From Persicaria tinctoria (lineage: Eukaryota > Streptophyta > Magnoliopsida > Caryophyllales > Polygonaceae), in assembly GCA_037127255.1 (NCBI GenBank), contig JBANSL010000002.1:6368001-6432000 (forward strand): 64,000 bases of DNA, in the 5' to 3' direction. This document shows, piece after piece, positions 12,694-23,645 of this stretch (positions within the stretch are counted from its first letter, which is position 1; every line of letters begins with the position of its first letter). The position numbers and the translations under genes were made by a program. Under the pieces are notes generated by a model. It made no database searches, was not told where the DNA came from, and saw only the letters and a list, made by a program, of their open reading frames with translations.

Positions 12694-15353
12694 AAATAGG
12701 AAAATATAGTAGGGCAAGAAAAAAAATTTATGAAAAGTGTAGTGGGGGCAAGAATCGAACTAGGACTAGGGATTTTGGCAAGGAGCTCAAACCATCAAGG
12801 CAAATGCTATTTTGTGTTTACATATATATACACTTACTTTGATTATTATATAGCAACAATTAATTTGTCTATTGTGTATTTGTGTGCCCTAATAGAAATG
12901 GAAAAGAAAATCTTTAAAAGAAATAGATAAACCTCATAATTTAATTTAAAAATTGCTAAATCGAGTGTATATAAGAAAAATATATCTCAATTTGATTTCT
13001 TATTATAAGCCCTTGAGACATAGAATAAGAAAAAAGATGTTATAGCAAAATAGGGTGGATTGCAGCAAAGCTCAGCCTAGAGTTGGCCACAGGACACATG
13101 TCGACCTTGGATGAACGATTCGGCTGGTTGGGAAGGTCGTCGCAGGTGGCTGGGAGATGGCCGCAATTTTAAGGGTATTCAACCAAAAAAGAAGAAGAGA
13201 AGTTTAGTTAAGGATAGACGTAATGAATAAAGAAGCAGGTACGGAATTGATAGCTTAACTAACGACCTAGAGAAATAAAGTGATTTGTACAGTAGCTGTT
13301 TATATTGGGTGTTGTTATATACACCACAAATCCAATGTAAAAAATGCACGTCCTTAAGTACGTGCAAGTCTTAATTAACATTTAAAAAAAAATTAACCCT
13401 TTTTAACCATACACGTCCTTAAGGACGTCATAATTTGGGGTGTATATAGTGAACACGTTATATTTCATGGCAAATAAAGTAACGGATGTACGTACTCGTA
13501 AAAGAAGATTATATTAGATTAGAATAAAATTAGATCATCTAATTCTAAATAGATATGATAGATAGGGAAATATTACGGGTGGAGAGAATAAACGGTTTAA
13601 AAATTAATCATTTGTGGACATTTATTTTTTAAACATCTTTTTAATTGTTTGGATGACCAAAATAAATATAAACGTGTTAAAAAATTGTGTTTAAAAAAAA
13701 CTATAAAAGGGGGTTATTTGGGTGTTTATTTTGTACAAGTATTATTTTACTCCTTCCCTTCTATCTTATTTGGTTTGAGAGTAACACAATCCCTCTAATA
13801 ACAACCAAATAAACTCTACTTTTACAAATAAACTATTTTTCGCCCCAAACGGAGATTATCTTGTTGTTTAAATTTTTAACTACTTTTACCAACAATTTAT
13901 AAATTTTACCCTGTTTAGAATTTTAGTCAGTTTATTAACCCCGTCCCATACGAACCTATAGTGATAGATAGGGGCAAAAAAATTAAAACTACGTGCAAAT
14001 CTAGCCTATTCGAGATTATAATTCTGGTTTCGTACCTAACTAGATGTGTAAATTTTTGGCAGTCTATACCTAAAAAGATAAATTTATGTAAATTTATCAA
14101 CCATATCAAAATTTTGAGGCTCCCCATGGTGATTAGTTAGGACTTAGGACTAACTTGATGTCTTGATAAGTAAGATCTATGATTTTTTCGATTGCAGTTT
14201 ATAGTAATTTAAATATAAACTATTTATCAACTCGTGGAATTCAATTTTTGTTAATATATTATCCCCAGTTATTTTATATATGGATATAATTTTGGAAGAG
14301 TTTAATCATAATTTTTTGGCAGTCTATACCTAAAGAGATTTTTTTTTATACATATATAATTATAGACAGCTTTTTAGATTTTGATTTATATATAGTTTAG
14401 ATTGTTAATGTTATTTCACAAACATTGACGTATTCTCCCTTATTTTTTGTGTTGTTAATGGAGGTTATTTACGACTTTGTTTACAATTTCCTTGATAAGT
14501 TTTTCAAAATAACGTTCTAATTAGTTATAAGGTATGCTATTTTGTCGTTTCAACTAATTTATACTAGCTTTTTATATTTTGTTTCTTATGTTGTCAATAA
14601 AGTATCAATTCTTTTAGGTTTGAGAAATAAGCTTTTCATATGCCATTTCTACTAACATATACTAGTAAGGAGTAGTAAGAAATAAGGAGAAATTATCCTT
14701 TATACTAATAAAGTATAAATTCACTCACATTTGAGAAATCAGATGTATGGAAGAAATTAATCAATTGAATAAACGAGTTTTATTATCAAATTTATTTAAA
14801 ATTTTAAAAAATCGTACGTAGTGCGGGTACTGAACTAGTTAACATTATATAATTAAAGTTATTTTTCAACTTTATGAGATTTCATTCTTAGTCGAAACTA
14901 CTCCTTATAGATAATTAACAAGGGGTATAAAGATAATAAGTTTACGATTTTCTTATATAATTTATGTAAATGTTTAAAAATACTTATATTTTTTAATAGA
15001 TGTAGTACAGAATATCCATACTAATGTAACATTATATTTATCTATTTCACCACTGCACTGTATTTCCGATTTAGTACCTCATGAGCCAATCGTTATATGT
15101 AAAAAGATTAGTTTTTTTAATGCACATAATAAATTTTAAAATTAATGTATTGAAATTAAGAATTACTTTACGAAATTTCCATACATACTAACACATGTTA
15201 AGGTTGAATTCAGATTAATAACTTCATACTTGTACATAGGTTAAATGGGGTTACATAATAAAACCAATAGCACTAAGAGTAGTCAATCGATTCATATACT
15301 AGACTTGTATTGTTTCAATTATCGATGTGAGAGACTTATTTTACACCCCAACA
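12694..15353. other. Intergenic AT-rich stretch
   Basis: No credible gene. A small palindromic element lies at about 13310-13450 (TATATACACC ends, cgtccttaag centre). The rest is AT-rich with no clear element ends apart from the short Helitron candidate listed separately. Confidence 0.45.
14696..14838 (+). mobile_element. Possible very short Helitron derivative
   Basis: It starts A|TCCTTTATACTAATAAAG and ends tacgtagtgcgggta followed by CTAG|T at 14835-14839. Termini and target bases fit a Helitron, but at 143 bp this could be chance in AT-rich DNA. Confidence 0.3.
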
Positions 15354-15370
15354 ACACATGAGAAAGATAG
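15354..15370. repeat. LINE target-site duplication, left copy
   Basis: The 17-base word acacatgagaaagatag occurs here and again at 16631-16647, exactly flanking the truncated LINE and its A tail. Confidence 0.9.
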
Positions 15371-16630
15371 TTCAAATCCCGAATTGGGATACAGTAGATA
15401 AGTTGATTTGGAAATCAAACCCCAATGGAAAGTTCACAACTAAGTCCACTAATAAAATATCAAGACAAACGCATCAAGTAGACATTGACTACAACTGGAT
15501 TTGGAAACTAAGACTGCGTTTTCTCAACCCATTTTTAAGGGGTGGAATGGGGTGGAAGGGGTGGAGGTGGGGCAAAATTCTCCACCTTGGGAGGTGGAGG
15601 GGGAGGTGGAGGGGGTTTCCACCTCTTCTACCCCTTAAATGAAGGTGGGGAGGTGGTTTTGAAAACACACCCTTAGAGTGTTTTCTTCTCCCTCACCTTC
15701 ATTAAAGGGGTGGATCTCCTCCCCTCACCAACCAAGGTAGGGGAATTTGCCCTATCTCCACCCCTTTTTCCCCACCTCCATCTCTTCCACCTCTTAAAAC
15801 AGAGGGGAAGAAAACAGGCCCTAAGAATACCACCTAGACTTTAGAATCTAGTATGGAAAATAGCAATCGATGGATTACCAACAAAGATTAGGCTAAATAG
15901 ATACATTAATAGAGTCTTATCTCAGTGCTGCCTCTGTGACTCTAAGGATGAGGATATTCATCATCTATTCATGCATTGTCGAGTTACTAAGGCAATACGT
16001 AATCTCGTGCTATGAACAAATGACAGGGAAATCATTTATAAGTTTAAGAGGGAGAAATCTGACGGTGGAAGATATTATGATAATCAGATATGAAAACTCA
16101 CACTTCGGAGATATTTGCTTCATTTGGCAAACCATAGGGGAAGTTAGAAACGGAGTCATTTTCAATAAAAATAACTTGGAAGCTACAACATCTTTGGTTC
16201 AAAATATTATTTGTAATATTACAAACTGAAACAAGACAAAAGTAAATGTAAATTTAAGCAAAAAAACAAAACAAAAGGTTAAAAACTAAGTGGGGCATAC
16301 CACAAAGAGTTATCCTCAAAATTAATGTGGATGACTCGGTTATTTCCACTGTCTTCGGCCAAGTACGGGAGTCATTAGGGACTCTGAGGGTTAGGTTATT
16401 GATATTTTTCATCAGAAGACACGATACTTGCAGGCTCTTTTGATTATAGTATTGAATTTAGACATTGTTATAGAGAAGCAAATATGGTAGCCGATTATAT
16501 TGCTAAAAGCAGAGAAACTTGTAATTTGTCTACACTCCCTTTTAATAGTGATCTTTGTAACATCATCCAGCAGGATGATCAAGGAAGTGTTTTGCGTTTG
16601 TAGTATAGCCTTCCTACTGTTAAAAAAAAA
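15371..16630 (+). pseudogene. 5'-truncated L1-type LINE, C-terminal ORF2 remnant
   Basis: Translations in shifting frames match the C-terminal half of the LINE at 37.8-40.7 kb: WDTVDKLIWKSNPNGKFTTK, then QCCLCDSKDEDIHHLFMHC (zf-RVT type), FGDICFIWQTIGEVRN, and the RNase H tail with FRHCYREANMVADYIAKSRE and CNIIQQDDQG. An A tail (16622-16631) and a perfect 17-bp target-site duplication delimit it. Several frameshifts and stops mean it is dead. A 310-bp Tourist MITE splits the frame after NWIWKL. Part of the RNase H region (about 16350-16410) is deleted or rearranged. Confidence 0.9.
15512..15821. mobile_element. Tourist-like (PIF/Harbinger) MITE inside the LINE
   Basis: It is flanked by TAA at 15509-15511 and 15822-15824. 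The right end read inward is GGGCCTGTTTTCTTCCCCTC; the left end gactgcgttttctcaaccc is its diverged partner. The interior is a mirrored pair of GGGGTGGAGG/CCTCCACCCC blocks around 15650-15690, giving a strong hairpin. Removing it joins the two halves of the LINE frame. Confidence 0.72.
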
Positions 16631-16647
16631 ACACATGAGAAAGATAG

Positions 16648-17187
16648 ATAATAAATTATTACTATTATTGGTCTATTAACGTCGTAGGCAGCCACGGACG
16701 GAGGGGCGGGTTGGGTCTGCCCCCCCCCCCCCCCCCCAATTTTTATAAAAATAAAATAATAGGTACAATTTTAAAAAATAAAATAAAATAAAATCATTTA
16801 TTCATTAAATTAAGGGTTTTGTTATTAAAAATCACAATATGAGAAAGTTTTACCCTATCTAGCTCATCCGAATTTTAATTTCTGGTTCCATGTATGGTCG
16901 TAGACAAGTCGTTTTATTTATACAGTCTTTTTATCCCATGCCCTATAAGATTTTAATTGGGAAAGATACCATATAAAAAAAATAAGTGACCTTATGAATT
17001 TAATTTAAAATTTAGCTAATGTATTTTAATTAAGGATATGTTTTTTTTCTATAACAAAAATCTTATCTTATGCTTTTATACGATGGAAAAACCGTTATTT
17101 ATATATAAAAATTGTTACGAAATTTTCAGATAAATGTAAAACTTGCATAAAAAATCACAGTCACCACTCACCTCACCACCAAAAAAA
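16648..17187. other. Intergenic, with an 18-C homopolymer
   Basis: A run of about 18 C lies at 16720-16737, next to ggacggaggggcgggttggg. Similar GC-rich words recur at 48.45-48.52 kb, suggesting a repeat family. Homopolymer length may be an assembly approximation. No gene was seen. Confidence 0.4.
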
Positions 17188-17189
17188 TA

Positions 17190-17442
17190 CTCCCTCCGTC
17201 CGCGAAAACTTGTCATTTTAGCCCTTGGCACAATTTTTAAGAAATCCAATAATCTACTCCATTTTTTACTAATTTACCCTCATTTATTATTCTACTTTTC
17301 ACTTTATCGAAAACCACAACTCACAACTCATCAATCATGTCAAGGGCATTTTCGTAAAGTTAAAGCAAAAATACCTACAATGACATGTTTTTATGAACAA
17401 AATCGAACCTCTAAAATGACAAGTTTTCGCGGACGGAGGGAG
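17190..17442. mobile_element. Stowaway MITE
   Basis: Terminal inverted repeats start CTCCCTCCGTCCGCGAAAAC and end with their complement, and the element is flanked by TA on both sides (17188-17189 and 17443-17444). The inverted match extends about 30 bases (cttgtcattttag / ctaaaatgacaag). This is the Tc1/mariner-derived Stowaway type. Confidence 0.9.
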
Positions 17443-17444
17443 TA

Positions 17445-18410
17445 GAATTCACCGTCACCGCGTCAGTAAAAAAAGAAAAGAAAAGAAAAAGAAAATTCAA
17501 AGCGAATAAAGAAATCTGACTGTGCGGCAACCACTCAGCAAAAGACAAAGATGGTTGGGACCGTCAGATCCGTCGGTCCGTTATTTGTTTTTTTAATTCC
17601 TTTTTCTTTTACAAGTCATACCATACGGTTCAATTTTATTTTATTTTCTTCGAAAAAAACATATTCTGCAGTAAAATAACGGGAATTTTAATCGTTAACC
17701 AAATTCTCCAAATTACAAACTAACTTCGCTCACTATTCGTCGATCTTGATGTAGTTCAATCACAAGAATTGCAAATTTTCATAATTAAATTTAATACTAT
17801 AAAATATCGTATTACATTTTTACAAACGATTTTTCTATCATATATCCGGACATAGAATAAGAGTACTAATTTGAAAATATTTTTCAAATTTTAATTCGTT
17901 TAGCTTTTCTTTTAATTAAATTGTTATGGTCGTTAATTTTTTTAGTAGGAAATCTTTATCAATTTAATATCTTATCCTTAGAGCATAGGATAAAAAGACC
18001 ATTTTACAATAGGGTTTTTAGGGGAAAAAAAGTATAATGATTTTTGTAGAAAAAGTTAAAGTTAATAGTAGAAAAATAAGAATTCGACGGGTGGAAAAAA
18101 ATAATACTCACTCAGATCTAAAATAAATATCATTTGACTTTTTAACATGTATTTTAAGGAGTTAAAAACTATATAATATATTAACTTTTTTTTTTTTTAC
18201 AATTTAATACTCATTATCAACAAATATTAAGTTGTAAAAAAATAATTTTAAAAAATTTGATATTTTATATAATTTTTACCTTTTAAAAATAAGTATTGAA
18301 TAGTCAAACGACATATATTTTGAATCAGATTAAGATTCAGTAATATAATAAGCCACCAACAAAAAGAAAGCCTCTCCGCAACTTTGTTGCTGCTCCATTT
18401 CCTCTCTCTC
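17445..18410. other. AT-rich upstream region of the GT14 gene
   Basis: No coding region was recognised. The last 100-200 bases before 18480 turn pyrimidine-rich (ctctctc, cctctctctc), consistent with the promoter and 5' leader of the gene whose ATG is at 19358. Extra 5' UTR exons around 18460-18620 are likely but were not proven. Confidence 0.4.
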
Positions 18411-19357
18411 GGTGGGAGGAATCGAACACGTAAGCAAAAGTTGCTATAAAGTTTGCAATTTCTCAAAAACTTGCATCTTTCTCTCTCATCACAGACGGAA
18501 AGAGGAACAGGCGACAGGCGTTGTATCCTTTACTCTCCTCCCACTCCGGATTTCCCCCTTCCTCGTCGCCTCCATTGGATCTCCATCTCTTTCCCTCAGC
18601 TTCAGGTTCTTTCTCCCTCTCCAATTGCTTCTCGGATGTGCCTATTGCCTTGTCTTCACTCGTTCTAGTCAATTCGTGGGGTTTAATTGGGGTTTTCTAA
18701 AATGGAATTTTTTTCTCATCGGTTGCCGCACTTGCACAATTTCCTTTTCTGGAGGCTCCGATTGCTTCATTATTTCTTCTGTTGCTCCTCCTAATTCATC
18801 GATTACCTGCCTGTGTTTTTCTATTGGCCACTATGGATGCTGTTTTAGCAGTTTTTATATTGTTTTTTTTAAAAATAGCTTCAGAAGGAGGAGCAGTTCT
18901 GTGTGAATAACTGAATATGTGGTGTAATGCTTGACTGGTAGAGCTTCTTTTAATTTGTAGGCCTGGTTTAATTGCACCGCCATTGTGAGTAATTAGTACC
19001 AAAACCTACCTTTTTCGAGTAACAGATAATCCGTGCAGAAAAGTAATTCAGTCAACCCCCACGAGGTAGATGGGAATCAGTTAATGTGAATCAGTTTCTT
19101 GCTTTCCTGCTTCTTACAAGGCCTGTTTGTTTTGATTGTTCCTTTGATCCTGATTTTAGGAATTTTCTTTGTGTTTTTTTATCCAGCTGAGTATCTTGAA
19201 TGCTTTTGAAGAGTCAAGGTGGGTTAGATACTTGGATGCCTGAGCTCTTGCTGGCTGCCTGGTAAATTGGTAATTGAATCAGTGTGCTGGATCCCTGTGA
19301 ATGAGGAGGGTTTAGAGCTCTGATGTGAATTGTATAAACCGGAGAATAAGTCCTCCG

Positions 19358-21199
19358 ATGAAAGGCTTTGATACAGGATTAGTTATGGAGAGGAGATGGG
19401 CGTTCCCTCTCGTGATAAGTTCGCTTGTCTGCGTCTGTCTCCTTGCAGCCAGCTTCAACATGGGTATTTTCTCGTCGTTGCAAACCATCCATTCAATCTT
19501 TTGGAGATCTGTATCAACTAATCAAAGGAGCCCTATATTTGTTGAGTACAACATTTCTCAAACCCCTCCCCCAATGAGCCCTTCCCTTCCCCGTTTTGCC
19601 TATCTAGTTTCCGGGTCAAAAGGTGATCTAGAGAAGCTATGGAGGACGTTGCGGGCCTTGTATCATCCACGCAATCAGTACATCCTTCATTTGGATTTAG
19701 AGTCTCCGCTAGAAGAGAGGCTGGAGCTGGCTTCCCGTGTGGAGAAAGATCCAATGTTTGCGGATGTTGGGAATGTGTACATGATCACCAAAGCCAATAT
19801 GGTCACTTATAGAGGACCCACCATGGTTTCCAACACATTGCACGCTTGCGCGATCCTCCTCAGGCGTAATAAGGAGTGGGATTGGTTCATCAATCTCAGT
19901 GCTTCTGATTACCCACTCATGACACAAGACGGTCAGTCAATCTTCTGATCCCATCTTTGATATGTTATGTTTACTTTGCATATCAAATGAAAAATATTCT
20001 GAATTGCTTGAGATTTTGTTTCATGACAGATCTTCTTTACACATTCAATAAATTAGATCGGAATCTAAATTTCATTGATCATACCAGCCGGCTGGGCTGG
20101 AAGGAGTAAGTTCTCTTACTCTGCTGTGCAAATCTGTCGATGAAAATTTCTGCATATGGTGTTTAACTTCAACTGGCCATTCATTTCAGGGGTCAAAGGG
20201 CAATGCCCTTGATAGTAGATCCCGGGCTCTACTCTACAAGGAAATCAGACATATTCTTGGTGCAACCAAAGAGAAGTTTGCCAACTGCCTTTAAATTATT
20301 TACTGGTTAGTTTATTGTTTTATGCCTGGCTTGTCCATGTGTTTCTGTGCCTGCTATCTGCTGATTACATATAGAAATGGTTTTACACTTTTATGGTTAC
20401 ATATATAATACCAGAAGAACATGTGCTTTGTTTAAAATGCAGCAATCTTTATTGATTTCGCTTCCAGATGATGCTGATCAATGATAAATCATTCTTTGAT
20501 GTCTTCATTCAGAAGGTTGACTTTTAGTATGTGAATATGCATAAAACTAGTCAATGTGCTTGCTTCTACCAGTCACCTTGTTTTCTCGCAAAAACCATTT
20601 TCGCCTCTCATTGATTGGATAGGAACCTCAAATTTTCGCCTTCTATATCTGAACTGCCTGAAACAAAAGCATGAAAGTAAATTTGAGCTGATTTTGCAGG
20701 GTCAGCGTGGATGGTTCTCTCACGTCCGTTCGTAGAGTACCTCGTATGGGGATGGGATAACCTACCCAGAACGTTGCTTATGTATTATACAAACTTCGTG
20801 TCCTCCCCAGAAGGCTACTTCCACACGGTCATTTGTAACGTGCCAGAGTTTGCTGCCACAGCAGTCAACAGCGACTTGCATTTTATCTCCTGGGACAACC
20901 CTCCTAGACAGCACCCACGAACTCTCAGCATAAACGACACAAACAATATGGTAGCAAGCAATGTCGCATTTGCAAGGAAGTTCAGGCAGGATGATCCCGC
21001 CTTAGACAAAATAGACAGGGAATTGCTTGGCAGGAGAAACGGAACCTTCACACAAGGCGGTTGGTGCGCTGGCAAGCCAAGGTGTTCCAAGGTAGGTAAC
21101 CCTGACAAGATCAAGCCTGGTCCCGGAGCCAAAAGGCTTGGTCAGCTTATATCTAGGATAGTCTCCTCAGACGCGTTTAAACGCAACCAGTGTAAATAG
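19358..21199 (+). CDS. GLCAT14: Beta-glucuronosyltransferase GlcAT14-type (GT14), 4 exons, 421 aa
   Basis: CDS joins 19358-19931, 20030-20105, 20190-20305 and 20700-21199. Introns are GT-AG and the frame totals 422 codons including TAG. The start is the ATG of MKGFDTGLVMERR; the open frame upstream begins only with GTG. It is a type II Golgi membrane protein: one signal-anchor at residues about 14-38, a short stem, then the GT14/core-2/I-branching domain with FAYLVSGSKGDLEKLWRTLR, YRGPTMVSNTLHA, WDWFINLSASDYPLMTQD, RSDIFLVQ-like KSDIFLVQPKR and the SAWMVLSRPFVEY block. The Cys-containing C terminus (GGWCAGKPRCS) is conserved in plant members. Arabidopsis homologues add glucuronic acid to arabinogalactan-protein sugars. 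Which of GlcAT14A/B/C it matches is not decided. An AATAAA sits about 40 bases after the stop. Confidence 0.9.
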
Positions 21200-21249
21200 A
21201 TTCCACGGAAAAAACAAAGCCTATACATTATTTTTGTTAATAAAAACAC

Positions 21250-22295
21250 CGAGTAATACAAATGCCGATTTTTCTAGATAGCACTGTATTGTTCTTCTAG
21301 TTGGTATATGTCTCTTTAGATTGCTGGTGGATGCATTTATAGGTCACATTCCATTGTCTGCATTTATGGGTCACATTTCATGTGCATCAAACCGATTCGG
21401 TAGGCCTAACTCTTGCAACTGAAAGGGAAAACATGCTGTTTTGTTTTGCCTTGTTTGATCCATCTTCAACTTCCTTACTGTCATTTGGTCTGTTTTTCAC
21501 ACAGTACTGCAGAAACACAAAGCTGTAAACAAAGGAAGAAAAAAACAGTAAAAGAGTTCAAACTAGACGGCCATGATTGAGAAATTGAAGAGTTCACACA
21601 TACGCCACTCCAACACAAAGGACCCACGCCATTGACCCCAAATCTCCATCAACAGGTTATAAAATTGGATGTTTATTTAAAAAAAAAATCATTTTAAAAT
21701 AAAAAAGAAATCACGGGAATATTAATATTTAGTTGGGGTGTTCGAGTGCCGTGTTGCCAACTCAATTCACACATACGGGGGGAATATTTGGAGGGGCCTC
21801 AAAAACATATATTGATGTATATGAAAGGGAGAGCTTTGTATATTCAAGCAGTAACATGTCAACATCGCTTAGTGGTCTCCACCCTACACTGCATTTTCAC
21901 CCATCTTGATCTTCTAGATTTCGCAAGAGGGACCCTTCTTTTAAACTAAACATTGCTAGTAGATGTACTGTAAAAACTTTAAACTTAATTCCATATGAGA
22001 GTTTTAAACTGAGATATTAATTTTTTTCAATTCAATAATTAAGTAAGAAACTACTACGTATGTAAGTAAAATATCAATATCAGTTAAATTTTCGTGGGGC
22101 ATACGACGTGGGGGTAACACACCCAAGCGCAACCTGCGCTACCCACGTCAAGTGAGGTTCTACCGTTCTATCCTAAAACTCTTAATTTGATTTTCTTTAA
22201 TTATCCTTTTTTTTTCTTTTCCTTTAATTCCCTTTTTTGCTTTAATTTGTTTGATCTATATATACTCTTAATTCGCTAACTATCTATATAAACTC
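21250..22295. other. Intergenic, 3' flank of the GT14 gene and repeat debris
   Basis: No gene was recognised. At 22100-22190 lies a GC-rich block (aagcgcaacctgcgc, aagtgaggttctaccg) resembling in reverse the LTR words of the TRIM family. A direct repeat of about 95 bases (22187-22285 against 22600-22700) brackets the Stowaway element. Confidence 0.4.
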
Positions 22296-22987
22296 TTACT
22301 CCCTCCGTTCGGCAAAACTTGATGTTTTACTATTTACACACATTTTTTTATGAGCTAAAAACTATATAAAATATCTAGTTTTTTTAATAATTTTTTTAAC
22401 AATTTCGTAGTTATTATTAATAAGTACAAACTTGTTAAAAATTTTTTTTTAAAAATGAATATTTTATATAGTTTTTATCCTTCTAAAAAAGCGTGCATGA
22501 ATAGTAAACGACAAGTTTTGCCGAACAGAGGGAGTAATTTATAATAGTTTAGGATTATGTTTAAGGGTCTTGACCAATCATTTTTTGTTGCCATTTTTCT
22601 TTGATTTTCTTTAATTATCCTTTTTTTCCCCTTTAATTCTCTTTTTTTCTTTAATTTGTTTGATTTATATATCTACTCTTAATTCACTCACTATTGGGCT
22701 TAATTCAAAACATTTAATATAATTATTGATTATGACGCATCACATTTAAACAATGTTATAATGATATTGATATTATTATTACTGAGTGATTTAAAATATT
22801 TATATTTATGTATTGTACTTTACATAAGATTTTTTTTTAAATTAATTTTTTTAGAGAAATATAAAATATATTTATGGTATTTTTTTTTTATGATTTTTAA
22901 CTTAACATTTATTAATATTTTATAATATTATATATTATTAATCTTTAAGTTTTAAAAAGCCGCGTCATGGTGTGAGAATTGTACTAG
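22256..22987 (+). mobile_element. Helitron-like element with interrupted 5' part
   Basis: The 3' terminus is clear: gccgcgtcatggtgtgagaa followed shortly by CTAG|T at 22984-22988. Possible 5' ends are A|TCTATATATACTC at 22256 or a second copy at about 22672; the two resemble each other, so the element may be a duplicated or nested pair. The start is therefore uncertain. Confidence 0.42.
22299..22534. mobile_element. Stowaway MITE
   Basis: It begins CTCCCTCCGTTCGGCAAAAC and ends with the near-complement gttttgccgaacagagggag; the flanking TA is at 22297-22298 and 22535-22536. It sits inside a duplicated stretch that leads to a Helitron 3' end. Confidence 0.88.
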
Positions 22988-23193
22988 TTCATACTAATCG
23001 TTTTTTTATATATAAAAGAAGAAGAAGAAGAGGGGTAGGACCGGTAGGTAGCGTGTAATGGGCTTCAAATGGGCTGCGAAAGGCCCAGATCAATCCAGGC
23101 CGACAAAACTATACATTAGATGGGCTGGCGCAATCCCATCCACATCCAAGTGCTTATCAGTTATCACTGAAAACAATTTTACTGGGAAAGGAT

Positions 23194-23637
23194 TAGACCT
23201 GTCAAACGGGTCATTCCGGTCGGGTTCGGGTCGGGTCACTCCGGGTCTCGGGTAAAACGGGTCCCGGGTAAAACGGGTTCCGGGTTTTTCGGGTTGACTA
23301 GAGCCCGGGTTTGACCGGGTTTCGGACGGGTTCGGGTCGATTTCGGGTTTGTCAATTTTTGTTTTTTTAAATTAAAAAAATCATAATTTGATAATTTTGC
23401 GATAAATTTTAATTAAATATAAAATTTTTTAATTATATTTAATTATAAATCAACCGGGTCAATCGGGTCACCGGGTCAAAATTACCGGGTCAATCGGGTC
23501 ACCGGGTCGAAACCCAGATTACCCGGAAAATTTCCGGGTTTTCGGGTTCGGGTCGAAAAAAATTTCCGGGTCTTGACCCAAAAAATTTCGGACGATCGGA
23601 TCGGGTTTTCAGGTCGGGTTATGTTTTGACAGGTCTA
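23194..23637. mobile_element. hAT-type MITE filled with CGGGT words
   Basis: The 13-bp terminal inverted repeat TAGACCTGTCAAA is exact at both ends. Flanking 8-mers GAAAGGAT (23186-23193) and GAAAAGAT (23638-23645) are an 8-bp target-site duplication with one mismatch, the hAT hallmark. The interior contains dozens of CGGGT/GGGTC/GGGTT words in one orientation separated by a short AT-rich centre. No transposase is present. Confidence 0.82.
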
Positions 23638-23645
23638 GAAAAGAT

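Noticed and set aside
16720..16737. Poly-C run as a functional element
   Set aside because: A bare homopolymer in repeat debris; may be an assembly approximation.
18412..18906. 164-codon open frame before the GT14 gene
   Set aside because: Lies in the pyrimidine-rich leader and possible 5' UTR intron; no ATG-linked conserved protein. Treated as UTR.
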